Assembly (NCBI RefSeq): GCF_030540835.1
Contig: NZ_JAUOEK010000084.1
Location: forward strand, 62,001 to 126,000
Origin: Flavivirga aquimarina
GTDB lineage: Bacteria > Bacteroidota > Bacteroidia > Flavobacteriales > Flavobacteriaceae
Direction of reading: 5' to 3'
DNA length: 64,000 nt
The first letter of the stretch is position 1. Every line of letters starts with the position of its first letter. The notes below the pieces were generated by a model that saw only the letters and a list, made by a program, of their open reading frames with translations, did not search any database and was not told where the DNA came from. The position numbers and the translations under genes were made by a program. This document shows positions 15,791-25,448 of the stretch, piece after piece.

Positions 15791-18199
15791 TTAATTCCTT
15801 AATGGTTTCCCCGTCTTCAACATATGCTGTATACGTTCTAAAGTTTTGCGCTCTGTACATAAGCTTAAAAATGCTTCACGTTCTAAATCCAATAAATATT
15901 GTTCGGTAACTAAGGTGGGTTCCGATAAATCACCTCCAGCCATTACATAAGCCAATTTATTTGCTATTTTATGGTCGTGCTCACTTATATAATTTGCGGC
16001 TTCCATAGAATCTGTTCCCACTAAAAACATGCCCAAAGCTTGTTTTCCAAGTACTTTTACATCGTTGCGTTTTACGGGTTGCGTATAACCGGCTTCTGCC
16101 ATTAGTTTTGCATGAGCTTTCGCTGTAGCTATTTGTCTGTCTTTATTAATAACGACTATATCTTTTCCTTTTTGAAGGATTCCCAGATCGAAAGCCTCAT
16201 AGGCAGATGTTGCAACTTTAGCCATACCAATGGTTAAGAAGTATTCTTGCAGCGTATTTAATTCCACATCGCCTTTCTTAAAAGTATCAGAAGCTCTTAA
16301 AGCCATTTCTTTAGATCCGGCTCCACCAGGTATAACACCAACTCCAAATTCTACTAAGCCAATATAGGTTTCGGCAGCTGCAACTACCTTATCGGCGTGC
16401 ATAGATAATTCGCAAGCACCTCCTAAAGACATACCATGTGGTGCCGAAATGGTTGGAATAGAGGAGTAGCGCATACGCATCATCGTATCTTGGAAATATT
16501 TGATAGCTGCATTAAGTTCATCATATTCTTGTTCAACAGCCATCATGAATATCATACCAATGTTGGCTCCAACTGAGAAGTTAGCACCTTGGTTGCCTAT
16601 AATTAATCCTTGATAATCCTTCTCTGCTAAATCAATTGCTTTATTAAGCCCTGCTAAAACGTCTCCGCCAATGGTGTTCATTTTAGATTGGAATTCGCAG
16701 TTCAATATACCATCACCTAAATCTTCGATAACTACCCCAGAATTTTTAAATACTTCATTAGATTTTCTAATATTATCTAAAATGATGAAAGCATCTTGAC
16801 CTGGTATTTTTTCTTGTGTTTTCTTTGGAATGTCATAAGCATAAGTAGCCCCATCTTTAACAGAATAAAATGATTTATTACCAGAAGTCAGCATATCATT
16901 TACCCAAGCTGCAGGAGCTAAACCTTCAGCTTTCATTATTTCTATACCTGCTTCGACACCTATAGCGTCCCAAATTTGGAAAGGACCATGTTCCCAACCG
17001 AAACCGGCTTTCATAGCGTCATCAATTTTATATAATTCGTCTGTTATTTCGGGAATACGATTAGAAACGTATGCAAATAAAGCAGCGAAGCTTTTTCTGT
17101 AAAACTCTCCGGCTTTATCCTTACCGGAAACTAATACTTTAAAGCGATCTACAACTTTATCAATGGTTTTAGTAAGTTCTAAAGTAGCGAATTTTGCTTT
17201 TTGTGCAGAGCGATATTCTAAAGTGTTTAAATCTAAAGATAGGATTTCTTTTTTACCTTCGGAAGATACCGTTTTCTTATAAAATCCTTGTTTTGTTTTG
17301 CTTCCCAACCATTTATTTTCCATCATGGTGTTGATGAAATCTGGTAATTTAAAAAGCTCAAGACGTTCGTCTTCTTTACAATTTTCTGCAATGCCGTTTG
17401 CTACATGAACTAATGTGTCTAAACCAACAACATCTACTGTTCTAAAGGTTGCAGATTTTGGTCGGCCTATAACTGGACCCGATAATTTATCTACTTCTTC
17501 AATAGTTAAACCCATGTCCTTAACAGCATGGAATAAACTCATAATACTAAAGATACCGATACGATTTCCAATAAAGGCAGGTGTATCTTTAGCAACTACA
17601 GATGTTTTGCCAAGGAATTGTTCACCATAACCATTTAGAAATTCTAAAACTGAAGCATCTGTTTTTGGACCGGGTATGATTTCGAATAGTTTTAAGTAAC
17701 GTGCCGGATTAAAAAAGTGTGTTCCGCAGAAATGTTTCTGAAAGTCTTCACTGCGACCTTTACTCATGAATTTAATTGGAATACCAGACGTATTACTAGT
17801 AATTAAAGTACCCGGTGTTCTGTATTTTTCAAGTGTTTCAAAAACTTGTTGTTTTATGTCTAATCGTTCAACGACGACTTCCATAATCCAATCAACATCA
17901 GAAACTTTGGCTATATCATCTTCGAGGTTACCTGTGGTAATACGATTAGCAAATTTAGAATGGTAAATTGGTGAAGGTTTCGATTTTAATGCTGTTGCTA
18001 AGGCCTCATTAACCAATCGGTTTCTTACGGGTTTATCTTCAAGTGTTAAGCTTTTGGCTTTTTCTTTATCATTTAACTCTCTTGGAACTATATCGAGTAA
18101 TAAAACATCTACGCCAATATTAGCAAAATGGCATGCAATACCACTTCCCATAATACCAGAGCCTATAATGGCCACTTTTTTAATTCTACGTTTGCTCAT
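15791..18199 (-). CDS. 3-hydroxyacyl-CoA dehydrogenase / enoyl-CoA hydratase fusion (FadN-like)
   Basis: The 802-residue enzyme catalyses hydration of enoyl-CoA and NAD-dependent oxidation of the 3-hydroxyacyl-CoA. The dehydrogenase part comes first: NAD-binding VAIIGSGIMGSGIACHFANIG at residues 8-28, and the conserved THFFNPARYLKLFEIIPG. The hydratase/isomerase part comes second, from about residue 495, with NQGANFSVGANIG and the oxyanion-hole segment PHGMSLGGACELSMHAD. This order matches Bacillus FadN and is the reverse of E. coli FadB. It follows the MarR gene by 9 bp, so it is the first enzyme gene of that operon. Confidence 0.95.
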   Translation of the reverse strand: MSKRRIKKVAIIGSGIMGSGIACHFANIGVDVLLLDIVPRELNDKEKAKSLTLEDKPVRNRLVNEALATALKSKPSPIYHSKFANRITTGNLEDDIAKVSDVDWIMEVVVERLDIKQQVFETLEKYRTPGTLITSNTSGIPIKFMSKGRSEDFQKHFCGTHFFNPARYLKLFEIIPGPKTDASVLEFLNGYGEQFLGKTSVVAKDTPAFIGNRIGIFSIMSLFHAVKDMGLTIEEVDKLSGPVIGRPKSATFRTVDVVGLDTLVHVANGIAENCKEDERLELFKLPDFINTMMENKWLGSKTKQGFYKKTVSSEGKKEILSLDLNTLEYRSAQKAKFATLELTKTIDKVVDRFKVLVSGKDKAGEFYRKSFAALFAYVSNRIPEITDELYKIDDAMKAGFGWEHGPFQIWDAIGVEAGIEIMKAEGLAPAAWVNDMLTSGNKSFYSVKDGATYAYDIPKKTQEKIPGQDAFIILDNIRKSNEVFKNSGVVIEDLGDGILNCEFQSKMNTIGGDVLAGLNKAIDLAEKDYQGLIIGNQGANFSVGANIGMIFMMAVEQEYDELNAAIKYFQDTMMRMRYSSIPTISAPHGMSLGGACELSMHADKVVAAAETYIGLVEFGVGVIPGGAGSKEMALRASDTFKKGDVELNTLQEYFLTIGMAKVATSAYEAFDLGILQKGKDIVVINKDRQIATAKAHAKLMAEAGYTQPVKRNDVKVLGKQALGMFLVGTDSMEAANYISEHDHKIANKLAYVMAGGDLSEPTLVTEQYLLDLEREAFLSLCTERKTLERIQHMLKTGKPLRN

Positions 18200-18208
18200 T
18201 TTATATGA

Positions 18209-18652
18209 CTAATCGTTTTGATTGTATATTTTTTTATTTGATACCATATCATTAATAATTTCAGCTACTTCATAAAAATTTTTTATTTTTTCTTCCGAAA
18301 TATTTTTTCTTATGGTTTCATTAAATGTTAAAACTTTCTCTCTTGAATAGGCTCTTTTTTCTAGACCAAATTCTGTGAGAGAAATAATGACACCTCGACC
18401 ATCTTCAGGATTGGGTTTACGTTCAATAAGTCCCTTAGCCTCCATAGTTTTTAATATTCTGGATAAGCTGGTAGCTTCCATACCCATCTTAGGTCCTAAA
18501 GCAGTTGAAGGCGTCCCTTTTTCCGGATCGATACTTAATAAAGTAAAGCCCGTTGCCATGGTGCTTTCAAATTTTGCAGCTTCTTCATTATACATTTTTT
18601 GCACTGCAAGCCATGTAGTTCTTAGCATGTAATCGATAGTTTTATCTTTCAT
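18209..18652 (-). CDS. MarR-family transcriptional regulator of the beta-oxidation operon
   Basis: A 147-residue winged-helix repressor. The recognition helix and wing are in LGPKMGMEATSLSRILKTMEAKGLIERKPNPEDGRGVIISLTEFG, the classic MarR pattern with the D-x-R wing. It heads the run of minus-strand genes for hydroxyacyl-CoA dehydrogenase, thiolase and acyl-CoA dehydrogenase, with only 9 bp before the next gene. A perfect 28-bp palindrome lies 30 bp upstream of its start. By analogy with other fatty-acid regulators it probably represses its own operon and is released by a long-chain acyl-CoA; the ligand is inferred from context only. Confidence 0.9.
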   Translation of the reverse strand: MKDKTIDYMLRTTWLAVQKMYNEEAAKFESTMATGFTLLSIDPEKGTPSTALGPKMGMEATSLSRILKTMEAKGLIERKPNPEDGRGVIISLTEFGLEKRAYSREKVLTFNETIRKNISEEKIKNFYEVAEIINDMVSNKKIYNQND

Positions 18653-18682
18653 TATGATTTAGTTGGTCACCAAATATATGAA

Positions 18683-18710
18683 AAATTTACTATGCATGCA
18701 TAGTAAATTT
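18683..18710. promoter_or_regulatory. Perfect 28-bp palindrome, probable MarR operator
   Basis: The half-site AAATTTACTATGCA is followed directly by its exact reverse complement, with no spacer. It lies 31 bp before the MarR start codon, between that gene and the acyl-CoA synthetase gene. The size and place suit an autoregulatory MarR dimer site. It is not followed by a T-run in either direction that would make it a terminator. Confidence 0.75.
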
Positions 18711-18775
18711 GATAAAACTTAACACATTTTTATTGAGAGAGTATTGAAAATGTACTTTGTAGTGATCTTTAAAAA

Positions 18776-20542
18776 TTAAGGTCTGTAGATTTTTTCTATT
18801 AAATCGACATACTTTTTCTTGATCACTTCTCTTTTCATTTTCATTGTAGGTGTTAAGTGGCCAGAATCTATTGACCAGACATCTGGGGTTATTTCAAATT
18901 TTTTAATCTGTTCCCATTTACTAAAGCTTTTATTGGCTTTATCAATTTCTTCTTGAATACGTTCTAATAATTTAGAATTGGTAATCGTATCATTTATAGA
19001 TTGAAATGTTATATCATGCCGTTTTGCCCATTCTTCAACAAATTCAAAATTAAGTTGAATTAATACCGTAGGCATTTTTTCGCCTTCACCAATAACCATA
19101 GCTTGTTCTATAAAGCGTGATTGTTTTAATTCGTTTTCAAGCAGGGTAGGGATAATATATTTACCACCAGACGTTTTAAACATTTCTTTTTTACGTCCTG
19201 TAATTTTTAAGAAGCCTTCTGCATCAATTTCTCCTTTATCACCTGTGTGAAAATAATCACCTGTCATAACACTGGCAGTCTTCTCAGGATCTTTATAGTA
19301 ACCCAACATAACATTTGGTCCTTTACATAAAATTTCACCATCCTCGGCTATTTTAACTTCTACACCATCTATTACTTTACCCACAGAGCCTATTTTCCAA
19401 TCGTTATTACGTTTATCACTTGCTGAAATTCCGGGCGATGTTTCAGTTAGTCCATAACACTCCATAATGGGCATATCTGCTGCACCAAATATTTTACCAA
19501 GTCGTGGTTGAAGTGCTGCACTACCTGATGCCATGAAAACTATTTTGCCACCTAAAGCTTCTTGCCATTTTTTGAAAATTAGTTTGCGTGCCAATGCTAA
19601 TTTTAACTCATACCACCAGCCGTTTTTTTCGTAAGGTTCATATTTCGATCCAATATCTACCGCCCAAAAAAACAATGCCTTTTTTATGCCTGTTAAATCG
19701 GATCCTTTAGCTATAATTTTATCATAAACCTTTTCTATTAATCGAGGCACCACAGTCATGGTAGCTGGTTGCACTTCTTTGGCATTGTCTCCTATTTTGT
19801 CTAAAGCTTCTGCAAAATAAACTTCAATGCTACCAAATTGATATAAATAAAGGAAAACGCGTTCAAAAATGTGACATATTGGTAAGAAACTTAATGCTTT
19901 TTCACCATGTTTTAAGGGAAATTTTAGTTGAGCAGAAAGCACATTAGAAACAATGTTATTATGAGAAAGCATAACGCCTTTTGGTTTTCCGGTTGTTCCC
20001 GATGTGTAAATAATAGTAGCTAAATCATTTGGCTGTACAACATCTTTTCTTGCTTGTACTTCATCATTATTCGATTCGTCTTTTCCTAAGTCAAGTAATT
20101 CGGAGTAATGCTTGCAATTTTTTATATGATCGAATGAGTAAACTTCTTTAAGTTGCGTTTTAGACTTAACCTTATTAATTTTTTCCAAAACTTCATCATC
20201 TGAAACAAAACAATATATAGATTCACTATGGTTTAAAACATATTCATAATCTTCTGCACTAATAGTTGGATATATTGGAATGCTTTGCGCACCTACTTGC
20301 AGAATACCTATATCAATAATATTCCATTCTGTTCTATTAGTTGTAGAGATAATAGCTATTTTATCGTCTTTTTGAATACCTAATCTTAGCAAAGCTCTAC
20401 TTATAGCATTGGCTTTATCTATATATTCTTGAGTTGACATAGCATGCCATTCGCCATTATATTTGGAGTTGAATGCTTTATCTAAGCTATGATTTTTCAA
20501 CTGGTAATACGGGAAATCAAAAATTCTTGTAATTTCTGTCAT
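18776..20542 (-). CDS. Long-chain fatty acid-CoA ligase (AMP-forming)
   Basis: A 588-residue adenylate-forming enzyme that activates fatty acids with ATP and CoA, feeding beta-oxidation. Visible motifs are the P-loop-like TIIYTSGTTGKPKGVMLSHNN, the ATP motif MECYGLTETSPG, the hinge block YFHTGDKGEIDAEGFLKITGRKKEMFKTSGGKYI, and a C-terminal lysine in LTPTMKMKRE. The length and the LSFLPICHIFERVF segment are typical of the long-chain (FAA1/FadD15-like) group. It lies upstream of the MarR-headed operon on the same strand but is separated from it by 123 bp with its own operator, so it is probably a separate or partly read-through unit. Confidence 0.94.
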   Translation of the reverse strand: MTEITRIFDFPYYQLKNHSLDKAFNSKYNGEWHAMSTQEYIDKANAISRALLRLGIQKDDKIAIISTTNRTEWNIIDIGILQVGAQSIPIYPTISAEDYEYVLNHSESIYCFVSDDEVLEKINKVKSKTQLKEVYSFDHIKNCKHYSELLDLGKDESNNDEVQARKDVVQPNDLATIIYTSGTTGKPKGVMLSHNNIVSNVLSAQLKFPLKHGEKALSFLPICHIFERVFLYLYQFGSIEVYFAEALDKIGDNAKEVQPATMTVVPRLIEKVYDKIIAKGSDLTGIKKALFFWAVDIGSKYEPYEKNGWWYELKLALARKLIFKKWQEALGGKIVFMASGSAALQPRLGKIFGAADMPIMECYGLTETSPGISASDKRNNDWKIGSVGKVIDGVEVKIAEDGEILCKGPNVMLGYYKDPEKTASVMTGDYFHTGDKGEIDAEGFLKITGRKKEMFKTSGGKYIIPTLLENELKQSRFIEQAMVIGEGEKMPTVLIQLNFEFVEEWAKRHDITFQSINDTITNSKLLERIQEEIDKANKSFSKWEQIKKFEITPDVWSIDSGHLTPTMKMKREVIKKKYVDLIEKIYRP

Positions 20543-20900
20543 TTACTATTTTAATAGGTTCTTGTACTGCAAAATAGGAAATTAAAAAAGGATTTTCAAA
20601 TTGAGTACTTTAAATTGCGTTTTATACAACGAGTTTTAGACATTAATAGTATATGTAATTCTAAATCTAATTTCCATACCTGTTTGTCATTAAGAAATCG
20701 TTTATTAATTATATGTTATAATGAATTATTATTAAAAATACATTTAATTAATATAAATAACAACAAAATTGTACGAAATATATTTCTCTCTTGAATTTTT
20801 GTAGAAATAAAAGTTAAAAGTATAAATATTCTATTTTAAAAATTCAAAAACTCAAACGTTTTCGTAACAAATATTTAAAAAAATCCTTGTTTTTATTGGG
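20543..20900. other. A+T-rich divergent promoter region
   Basis: This gap between the divergent acyl-CoA ligase and pflB genes is very A+T-rich. I see no gene in it. The part nearest pflB carries the regulatory site listed separately. Confidence 0.5.
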
Positions 20901-20902
20901 CT

Positions 20903-20949
20903 AAACTGATAATTGTCAGTTTTAAAATTAATGGTGGTATTTATCTTTG
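20903..20949 (+). promoter_or_regulatory. pfl promoter with an upstream Crp/Fnr-type inverted repeat
   Basis: A TATCTTTG sequence (20942-20949) fits the Bacteroidota -7 element perfectly. Upstream, arms AAACTGA (20903-20909) and TCAGTTT (20916-20922) form an inverted repeat with a 6-bp spacer, the spacing used by Crp/Fnr-family dimers. The centre of the repeat is about 41 bp before the inferred transcription start (about 20953), the place where such activators contact RNA polymerase directly. An anaerobic activator of pyruvate formate-lyase is the natural reading, but the regulator is not in this window. Confidence 0.55.
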
Positions 20950-20996
20950 AGTAAGTAAAACAAACATGATTTTTTTAAATATTAATAAAATAAACA

Positions 20997-23222
20997 ATGG
21001 AAGTAAAACAATTTAAATACGGAAATTGGACAGAGGAAATCGACGTGAGGGATTTTGTTATTAATAATATAACTCCTTATCACGGAACATCAGATTTTTT
21101 GGTTGGTCCCAGTCTTAAAACCCAAAAATTATGGAACGTATGTAAAGAAGCGACTAAAGAAGAACGCCAAAATAATGGGGTACGTTCGGTAGATACAGAA
21201 ACAATTTCGACTGTTAGTGCCTTCAATGCTGGATATATTGATAGAGACAATGAAGTTATTGTAGGATTGCAAACAGATGAATTGTTAAAACGAACCATGA
21301 AACCATTTGGCGGTTTTAAGGTGGTTCAAAAAGCTTTATCTGAGCAAGGTGTAAAGCCTAATGAGAATATAACAGAATTGTTTTCTAAGTATGTTAAAAC
21401 ACATAATGATGGTGTTTTTGATGCGTATACTAAAGAAATAAAAAAATTCCGTTCTCTTGGTTTTTTAACAGGTTTGCCAGATAATTATGCAAGAGGAAGA
21501 ATTATTGGGGATTATCGCCGTGTAGCTCTATATGGAATTGATTTTCTGATTAAATCTAAACAAGAGGACTTAGGGAATATAGAAGGACCAATGAGCGATG
21601 CTGTAATTCGCTTACGCGAAGAAGTTTCTGAGCAAATTAGGGCATTGAAAGAAATGGTTGAATTAGGGGCTAAATATGATTTAGACTTAACAAGACCAGC
21701 CGACAATGCAAAAGAAGCGGTACAATGGACGTACATGGCTTACCTAGCTGCTGTAAAGGAACAAGATGGTGCTGCTATGTCTTTAGGTAATGTGTCTACA
21801 TTTTTAGATATTTTTATTGAAAACGATTTACAAGAAGGTCTTATAACCGAGGAAGAAGCTCAGGAATATATAGATCAGTTTGTTATGAAACTACGTATGG
21901 TACGCCATTTAAGAATGGGTGCCTACGACGAAATTTTTGCGGGAGATCCAACTTGGGTAACCGAAGCCATTGGAGGTATATTTAAAGACGGAAGAACGAA
22001 GGTTACCAAAACCTCTTTTCGTTTCTTGAACACTTTATATAATTTAGGACCATCACCAGAGCCTAATATAACGATTCTTTGGTCTGAAGATTTACCTCAA
22101 AACTTTAAAGAATATTGTGCTAAAGTATCCATTGACACATCATCAATTCAATTTGAAAATGATGAGTTAATGAGAGAAAATAGGGGATCTGACGATTATG
22201 GAATTGCTTGTTGTGTATCTCATCAAACTTTAGGGAAGTCTATTCAGTTTTTTGGTGCACGTACTAATTTAGCTAAAACATTATTATTAGCTATTAATGG
22301 TGGGCGTTGTGAAATAACCGGAACTAAAATGGTTGATGGTATCGCCGCTTGTAATTGTGAATATTTAGATTTCGATAAAGTTATGGCTAACTTTAAGATA
22401 GCTATGAAAGAAGTCGCACGTGTTTATAATGATTCGATGAATATTATTCACTATATGCATGATAAATATTATTACGAAAAGGCTCAAATGGCATTAATTG
22501 ATACAAACCCGAGTATTAATATAGCTTATGGTATAGCAGGTTTATCCATTGTAGCAGATTCACTTTCAGCAATTAAATATGCTAAAGTAAAACCTATAAG
22601 AAACGAAGAAGGTTTGGCTGTCGATTTTAAAATAGAAGGGCTATTCCCATGCTATGGTAATGATGATGATCGTGTGGATGTTTTAGCAGTAAATGCTGTT
22701 GCCGATTTTAATAATGAATTAAAGAAATTATCAGTTTATAAAGATGCAGAACCAACGATGTCTGTGTTAACGATTACATCGAATGTAGCTTATGGGAAGA
22801 AAACAGGAGCAACCCCGGATGGTAGAGCTAAAGGAGTTCCGTTTGCACCGGGAGCTAACCCGATGCATGGTAGAGATTCTCATGGAGCAATCGCATCGTT
22901 AAACTCAGTTGCTAAAATTAATTATAAAGATTCTCAAGATGGTATTTCTAATACCTTCTCAATTGTACCAAAATCTTTAGGAGCTAATGAGGCTGATAGA
23001 ATTGAAAATTTAACAACCATTTTAGATGGCTATTTCTCAAGAAATGCGCAACATATTAATGTAAATGTATTAGACAAGGAAACATTGCTTGATGCTATGG
23101 AGCACCCAGAGGAGTATCCGCAATTAACTATTCGTGTTTCTGGTTACGCTGTTAATTTTGTAAGATTAACAAAAGAGCAGCAATTAGAAGTTATTACACG
23201 TTCTTTTCACGAATCCATGTAG
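20997..23222 (+). CDS. pflB: Formate C-acetyltransferase (pyruvate formate-lyase)
   Basis: A 741-residue glycyl-radical enzyme converting pyruvate and CoA to acetyl-CoA and formate under anoxic conditions. The catalytic cysteine pair is C405-C406 in YGIACCVS. The radical-bearing glycine is G716 in RVSGYAV, 25 residues from the end exactly as in E. coli PflB. The N-terminal [15 protein letters not shown] and KPFGG segments also match. The next gene is its activating enzyme and a formate/oxalate-type transporter follows. Its presence indicates that this flavobacterium can ferment or live microaerobically. Confidence 0.97.
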   Translation: MEVKQFKYGNWTEEIDVRDFVINNITPYHGTSDFLVGPSLKTQKLWNVCKEATKEERQNNGVRSVDTETISTVSAFNAGYIDRDNEVIVGLQTDELLKRTMKPFGGFKVVQKALSEQGVKPNENITELFSKYVKTHNDGVFDAYTKEIKKFRSLGFLTGLPDNYARGRIIGDYRRVALYGIDFLIKSKQEDLGNIEGPMSDAVIRLREEVSEQIRALKEMVELGAKYDLDLTRPADNAKEAVQWTYMAYLAAVKEQDGAAMSLGNVSTFLDIFIENDLQEGLITEEEAQEYIDQFVMKLRMVRHLRMGAYDEIFAGDPTWVTEAIGGIFKDGRTKVTKTSFRFLNTLYNLGPSPEPNITILWSEDLPQNFKEYCAKVSIDTSSIQFENDELMRENRGSDDYGIACCVSHQTLGKSIQFFGARTNLAKTLLLAINGGRCEITGTKMVDGIAACNCEYLDFDKVMANFKIAMKEVARVYNDSMNIIHYMHDKYYYEKAQMALIDTNPSINIAYGIAGLSIVADSLSAIKYAKVKPIRNEEGLAVDFKIEGLFPCYGNDDDRVDVLAVNAVADFNNELKKLSVYKDAEPTMSVLTITSNVAYGKKTGATPDGRAKGVPFAPGANPMHGRDSHGAIASLNSVAKINYKDSQDGISNTFSIVPKSLGANEADRIENLTTILDGYFSRNAQHINVNVLDKETLLDAMEHPEEYPQLTIRVSGYAVNFVRLTKEQQLEVITRSFHESM

Positions 23223-23249
23223 TTTTATTAATATTTATTTTAAGTATCT

Positions 23250-23276
23250 GCAAAAGAAGTACAATGCTTCTTTTGC
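23250..23276 (+). other. Intercistronic stem-loop between pflB and pflA
   Basis: A perfect 10-bp stem (GCAAAAGAAG at 23250-23259 with CTTCTTTTGC at 23267-23276) and a 7-nt loop lie 28 bp after the pflB stop. No T-run follows, so it is not a typical terminator. It may protect the 3' end of the abundant pflB message or lower expression of pflA. Confidence 0.55.
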
Positions 23277-23303
23277 GGGTACTAAATTAAAAAAGATTAT
23301 CCC

Positions 23304-24050
23304 ATTAAAACAGAAGAAAACATATTAAGAGTACACTCTATTGAATCCTTTGGAACACATGATGGTCCAGGAATTCGTTTGGTTATTTTTTTGCAAGGTT
23401 GCAAATTAAAATGTGTGTATTGTCATAATCCAGATACTATTGAAACTTCTGGAGGTAAGTTATATCATATCGATGAGTTGGTAGAGATAGCCCTAAAAAT
23501 GAAACCTTATTTTGGTAAAAAAGGAGGCGTTACAGTATCGGGCGGCGAACCTTTATTACAGTCTAAAGAATTAATTCCTTTTTTTAAAAGGCTTAAAAAG
23601 GAAGGGATTCATACTAATGTAGATACCAATGGCAGAATATTAAATCATTTTACAGAAGTATTGTTAGACTATGCAGATTTGGTCATGCTAGATATTAAGC
23701 ACATGACAGAGGAAGGTTATGAGGCTATAACAGGAATGCGGAATAAAGAAACGGCTTTTAATTTTGCAAAACAAAGGGAAGCTTCTGGAAAAAAAATGTG
23801 GTTACGATATGTGCTAATACCAGAGATCACAAATAAGCCTGAACTTTTACATCAAATGGGGGCTTATTTTAAAGATTTCAAAACCATTGAGAAAATTGAA
23901 CTTCAGCCATATCATAAATTGGGTATTCATAAGTGGGACGCTTTAGGTTGGGATTATCAATTAAAAGATGCCCGAGAAAACACAGAGAAAGAAATAGGTA
24001 TGGCAGTTAATATATTAGAAAAATACTTTAAAGAAGTTAAAATAAATTAA
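23304..24050 (+). CDS. pflA: Pyruvate formate-lyase activating enzyme (radical SAM)
   Basis: The protein installs the glycyl radical in PflB using S-adenosylmethionine and a 4Fe-4S cluster. The cluster motif is CKLKCVYC, followed by the GGEPLLQ segment. The frame is open from 23286, but no ATG, GTG or TTG occurs before the conserved N-terminal block ILRVHSIESFGTHDGPGIR; the first is the TTG at 23379, which would delete that block. I place the start at the ATT codon at 23304 (reading M-KTEENILRVHS), which gives 248 residues, the usual size. ATT is a rare but real start codon, as in infC. A mutated ATG is the alternative. Confidence 0.85.
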   Translation: MKTEENILRVHSIESFGTHDGPGIRLVIFLQGCKLKCVYCHNPDTIETSGGKLYHIDELVEIALKMKPYFGKKGGVTVSGGEPLLQSKELIPFFKRLKKEGIHTNVDTNGRILNHFTEVLLDYADLVMLDIKHMTEEGYEAITGMRNKETAFNFAKQREASGKKMWLRYVLIPEITNKPELLHQMGAYFKDFKTIEKIELQPYHKLGIHKWDALGWDYQLKDARENTEKEIGMAVNILEKYFKEVKIN

Positions 24051-24092
24051 GAAGGAAGTGTTGTAACTATCGGCACTCAAATCATGTATATT

Positions 24093-25349
24093 ATGAGCGA
24101 ACTAAAACTTAAAAACCGTTGGTTAATAGCTGCTTCGGCAGTTGGAATCCACATTTCAATAGGATCTGTATATGCGTATTCAGTTATGACTAATCCGGTT
24201 AAAGATATTTTTGATGTTGATGGCAGTGTTATAAAATGGGCTTTTAAAATAGCTATTTTGTTATTGGGTTTATCGGCAGCATTTTTAGGTAGATGGGTAG
24301 AGAAAGTAGGACCCAAAGTAAGTGGAACAACAGCAGGATTATTTTACGGTATTGGTATTTTAGGTTCTGGACTTGCTGTTCAATTAGAATCGTTAACGCT
24401 ATTTTACCTTTGTTATGGCGTTATTGGTGGTATTGGATTGGGGCTTGGTTATATTACACCGGTAAGTACTTTAGTGAAATGGTTTCCAGACAAACGTGGT
24501 TTAGCAACTGGTATGGCCATTATGGGGTTTGGTTTTGCTGCCTTAATTTTTGGGCCAGTCATGCAATCTCTTTTTGATGCTGTTGGTGTATCTAATGCCT
24601 TTTATATTCTTGGGGTTATTTATATGATACTAATATTATCCTCGGCAAGATATATTGAAAGGCCACCGGAAGGTTATATGCCGGATGGCTTTAAACCGGG
24701 AGAAGGTAAAACGATAAAAGCTGATATATCTAATATTAATGCCAATGAATCCCTAAAAACACCTCGTTTTTATTATATCTGGATTATGATGTTTATAAAT
24801 ATCGCTTGTGGTATAGCCATTATATCTGCTGCTAGCCCTATGATGCAGGAAAAATTAAATTATACGCCTATGGAAGCAGCAGCAATAGTAGGTTTAATAG
24901 GTGTGTTTAATGGTTTAGGTAGAATTATGTGGTCTGGTCTTTCAGATTATCTGGGAAGAGCAAATACTTATATTATATTCTTTGCTTTTCAAATATTGGC
25001 ATTCTTTTTCTTGCCTAAAATTTCAATGGAACTGGTTTTTCTGGTAGTACTGTTTACAGTCATTACGATGTACGGGGGCGGATTTGCAACGTTACCCGCA
25101 TTTCTGGGAGATTTGTTTGGAACGAAACAATTAGGCGCTATACATGGTATGGTATTAGCTGCTTGGGGATTAGCTGGTGTTGTAGGCCCTACAATTTATG
25201 ATGTTGTTAAAAATGCGACAGGGTCTTTAGACGATACTTTGGAAGTCTTTGCCGGTTTGTTTGTTATAGCACTTATAGTATCAATGTTAATGAAACGATC
25301 TGTAACTAAAGCTTATAAAAAAATAGATAAAAGTTTAGAGTTTGCCTGA
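24093..25349 (+). CDS. OFA-family MFS transporter (formate/oxalate-type antiporter)
   Basis: A 418-residue, twelve-helix transporter. The start MSELKLKNRWLIAASAVGIHISIGSVYAYSVMTNP is typical of the OFA group, whose founder is the oxalate/formate antiporter OxlT; the loop KWFPDKRGLATGMAIMGFG is also diagnostic. It closes the pflBA operon 40-odd bases after pflA, so formate or lactate export is the most likely role. The second of two in-frame ATG codons (24093) was chosen because it begins the conserved sequence; the first (24084) would add MYI. A hairpin terminator follows. Confidence 0.9.
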   Translation: MSELKLKNRWLIAASAVGIHISIGSVYAYSVMTNPVKDIFDVDGSVIKWAFKIAILLLGLSAAFLGRWVEKVGPKVSGTTAGLFYGIGILGSGLAVQLESLTLFYLCYGVIGGIGLGLGYITPVSTLVKWFPDKRGLATGMAIMGFGFAALIFGPVMQSLFDAVGVSNAFYILGVIYMILILSSARYIERPPEGYMPDGFKPGEGKTIKADISNINANESLKTPRFYYIWIMMFINIACGIAIISAASPMMQEKLNYTPMEAAAIVGLIGVFNGLGRIMWSGLSDYLGRANTYIIFFAFQILAFFFLPKISMELVFLVVLFTVITMYGGGFATLPAFLGDLFGTKQLGAIHGMVLAAWGLAGVVGPTIYDVVKNATGSLDDTLEVFAGLFVIALIVSMLMKRSVTKAYKKIDKSLEFA

Positions 25350-25387
25350 AAGCGGTGACTTTAGTTTTCATAATTTTTTGTAGTCAA

Positions 25388-25424
25388 AAAAGCCCCGAGA
25401 TAATAGTTATTATTTCGGGGTTTT
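25388..25424 (+). terminator. Rho-independent terminator of the pfl operon
   Basis: A hairpin with G+C-rich base (CCCCGA/TCGGGG) and A+T-rich upper stem (ATAATA/TATTAT) is preceded by AAAAAG and followed by TTTT. It lies 40 bp after the transporter stop. Confidence 0.85.
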
Positions 25425-25448
25425 AAGTATGGGTTTTATTTCTTGAGT

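Noticed and set aside
24293-24577. A 94-codon plus-strand frame inside the OFA transporter gene
   Set aside because: It is an alternative frame of the transporter with tryptophan-rich nonsense sequence.
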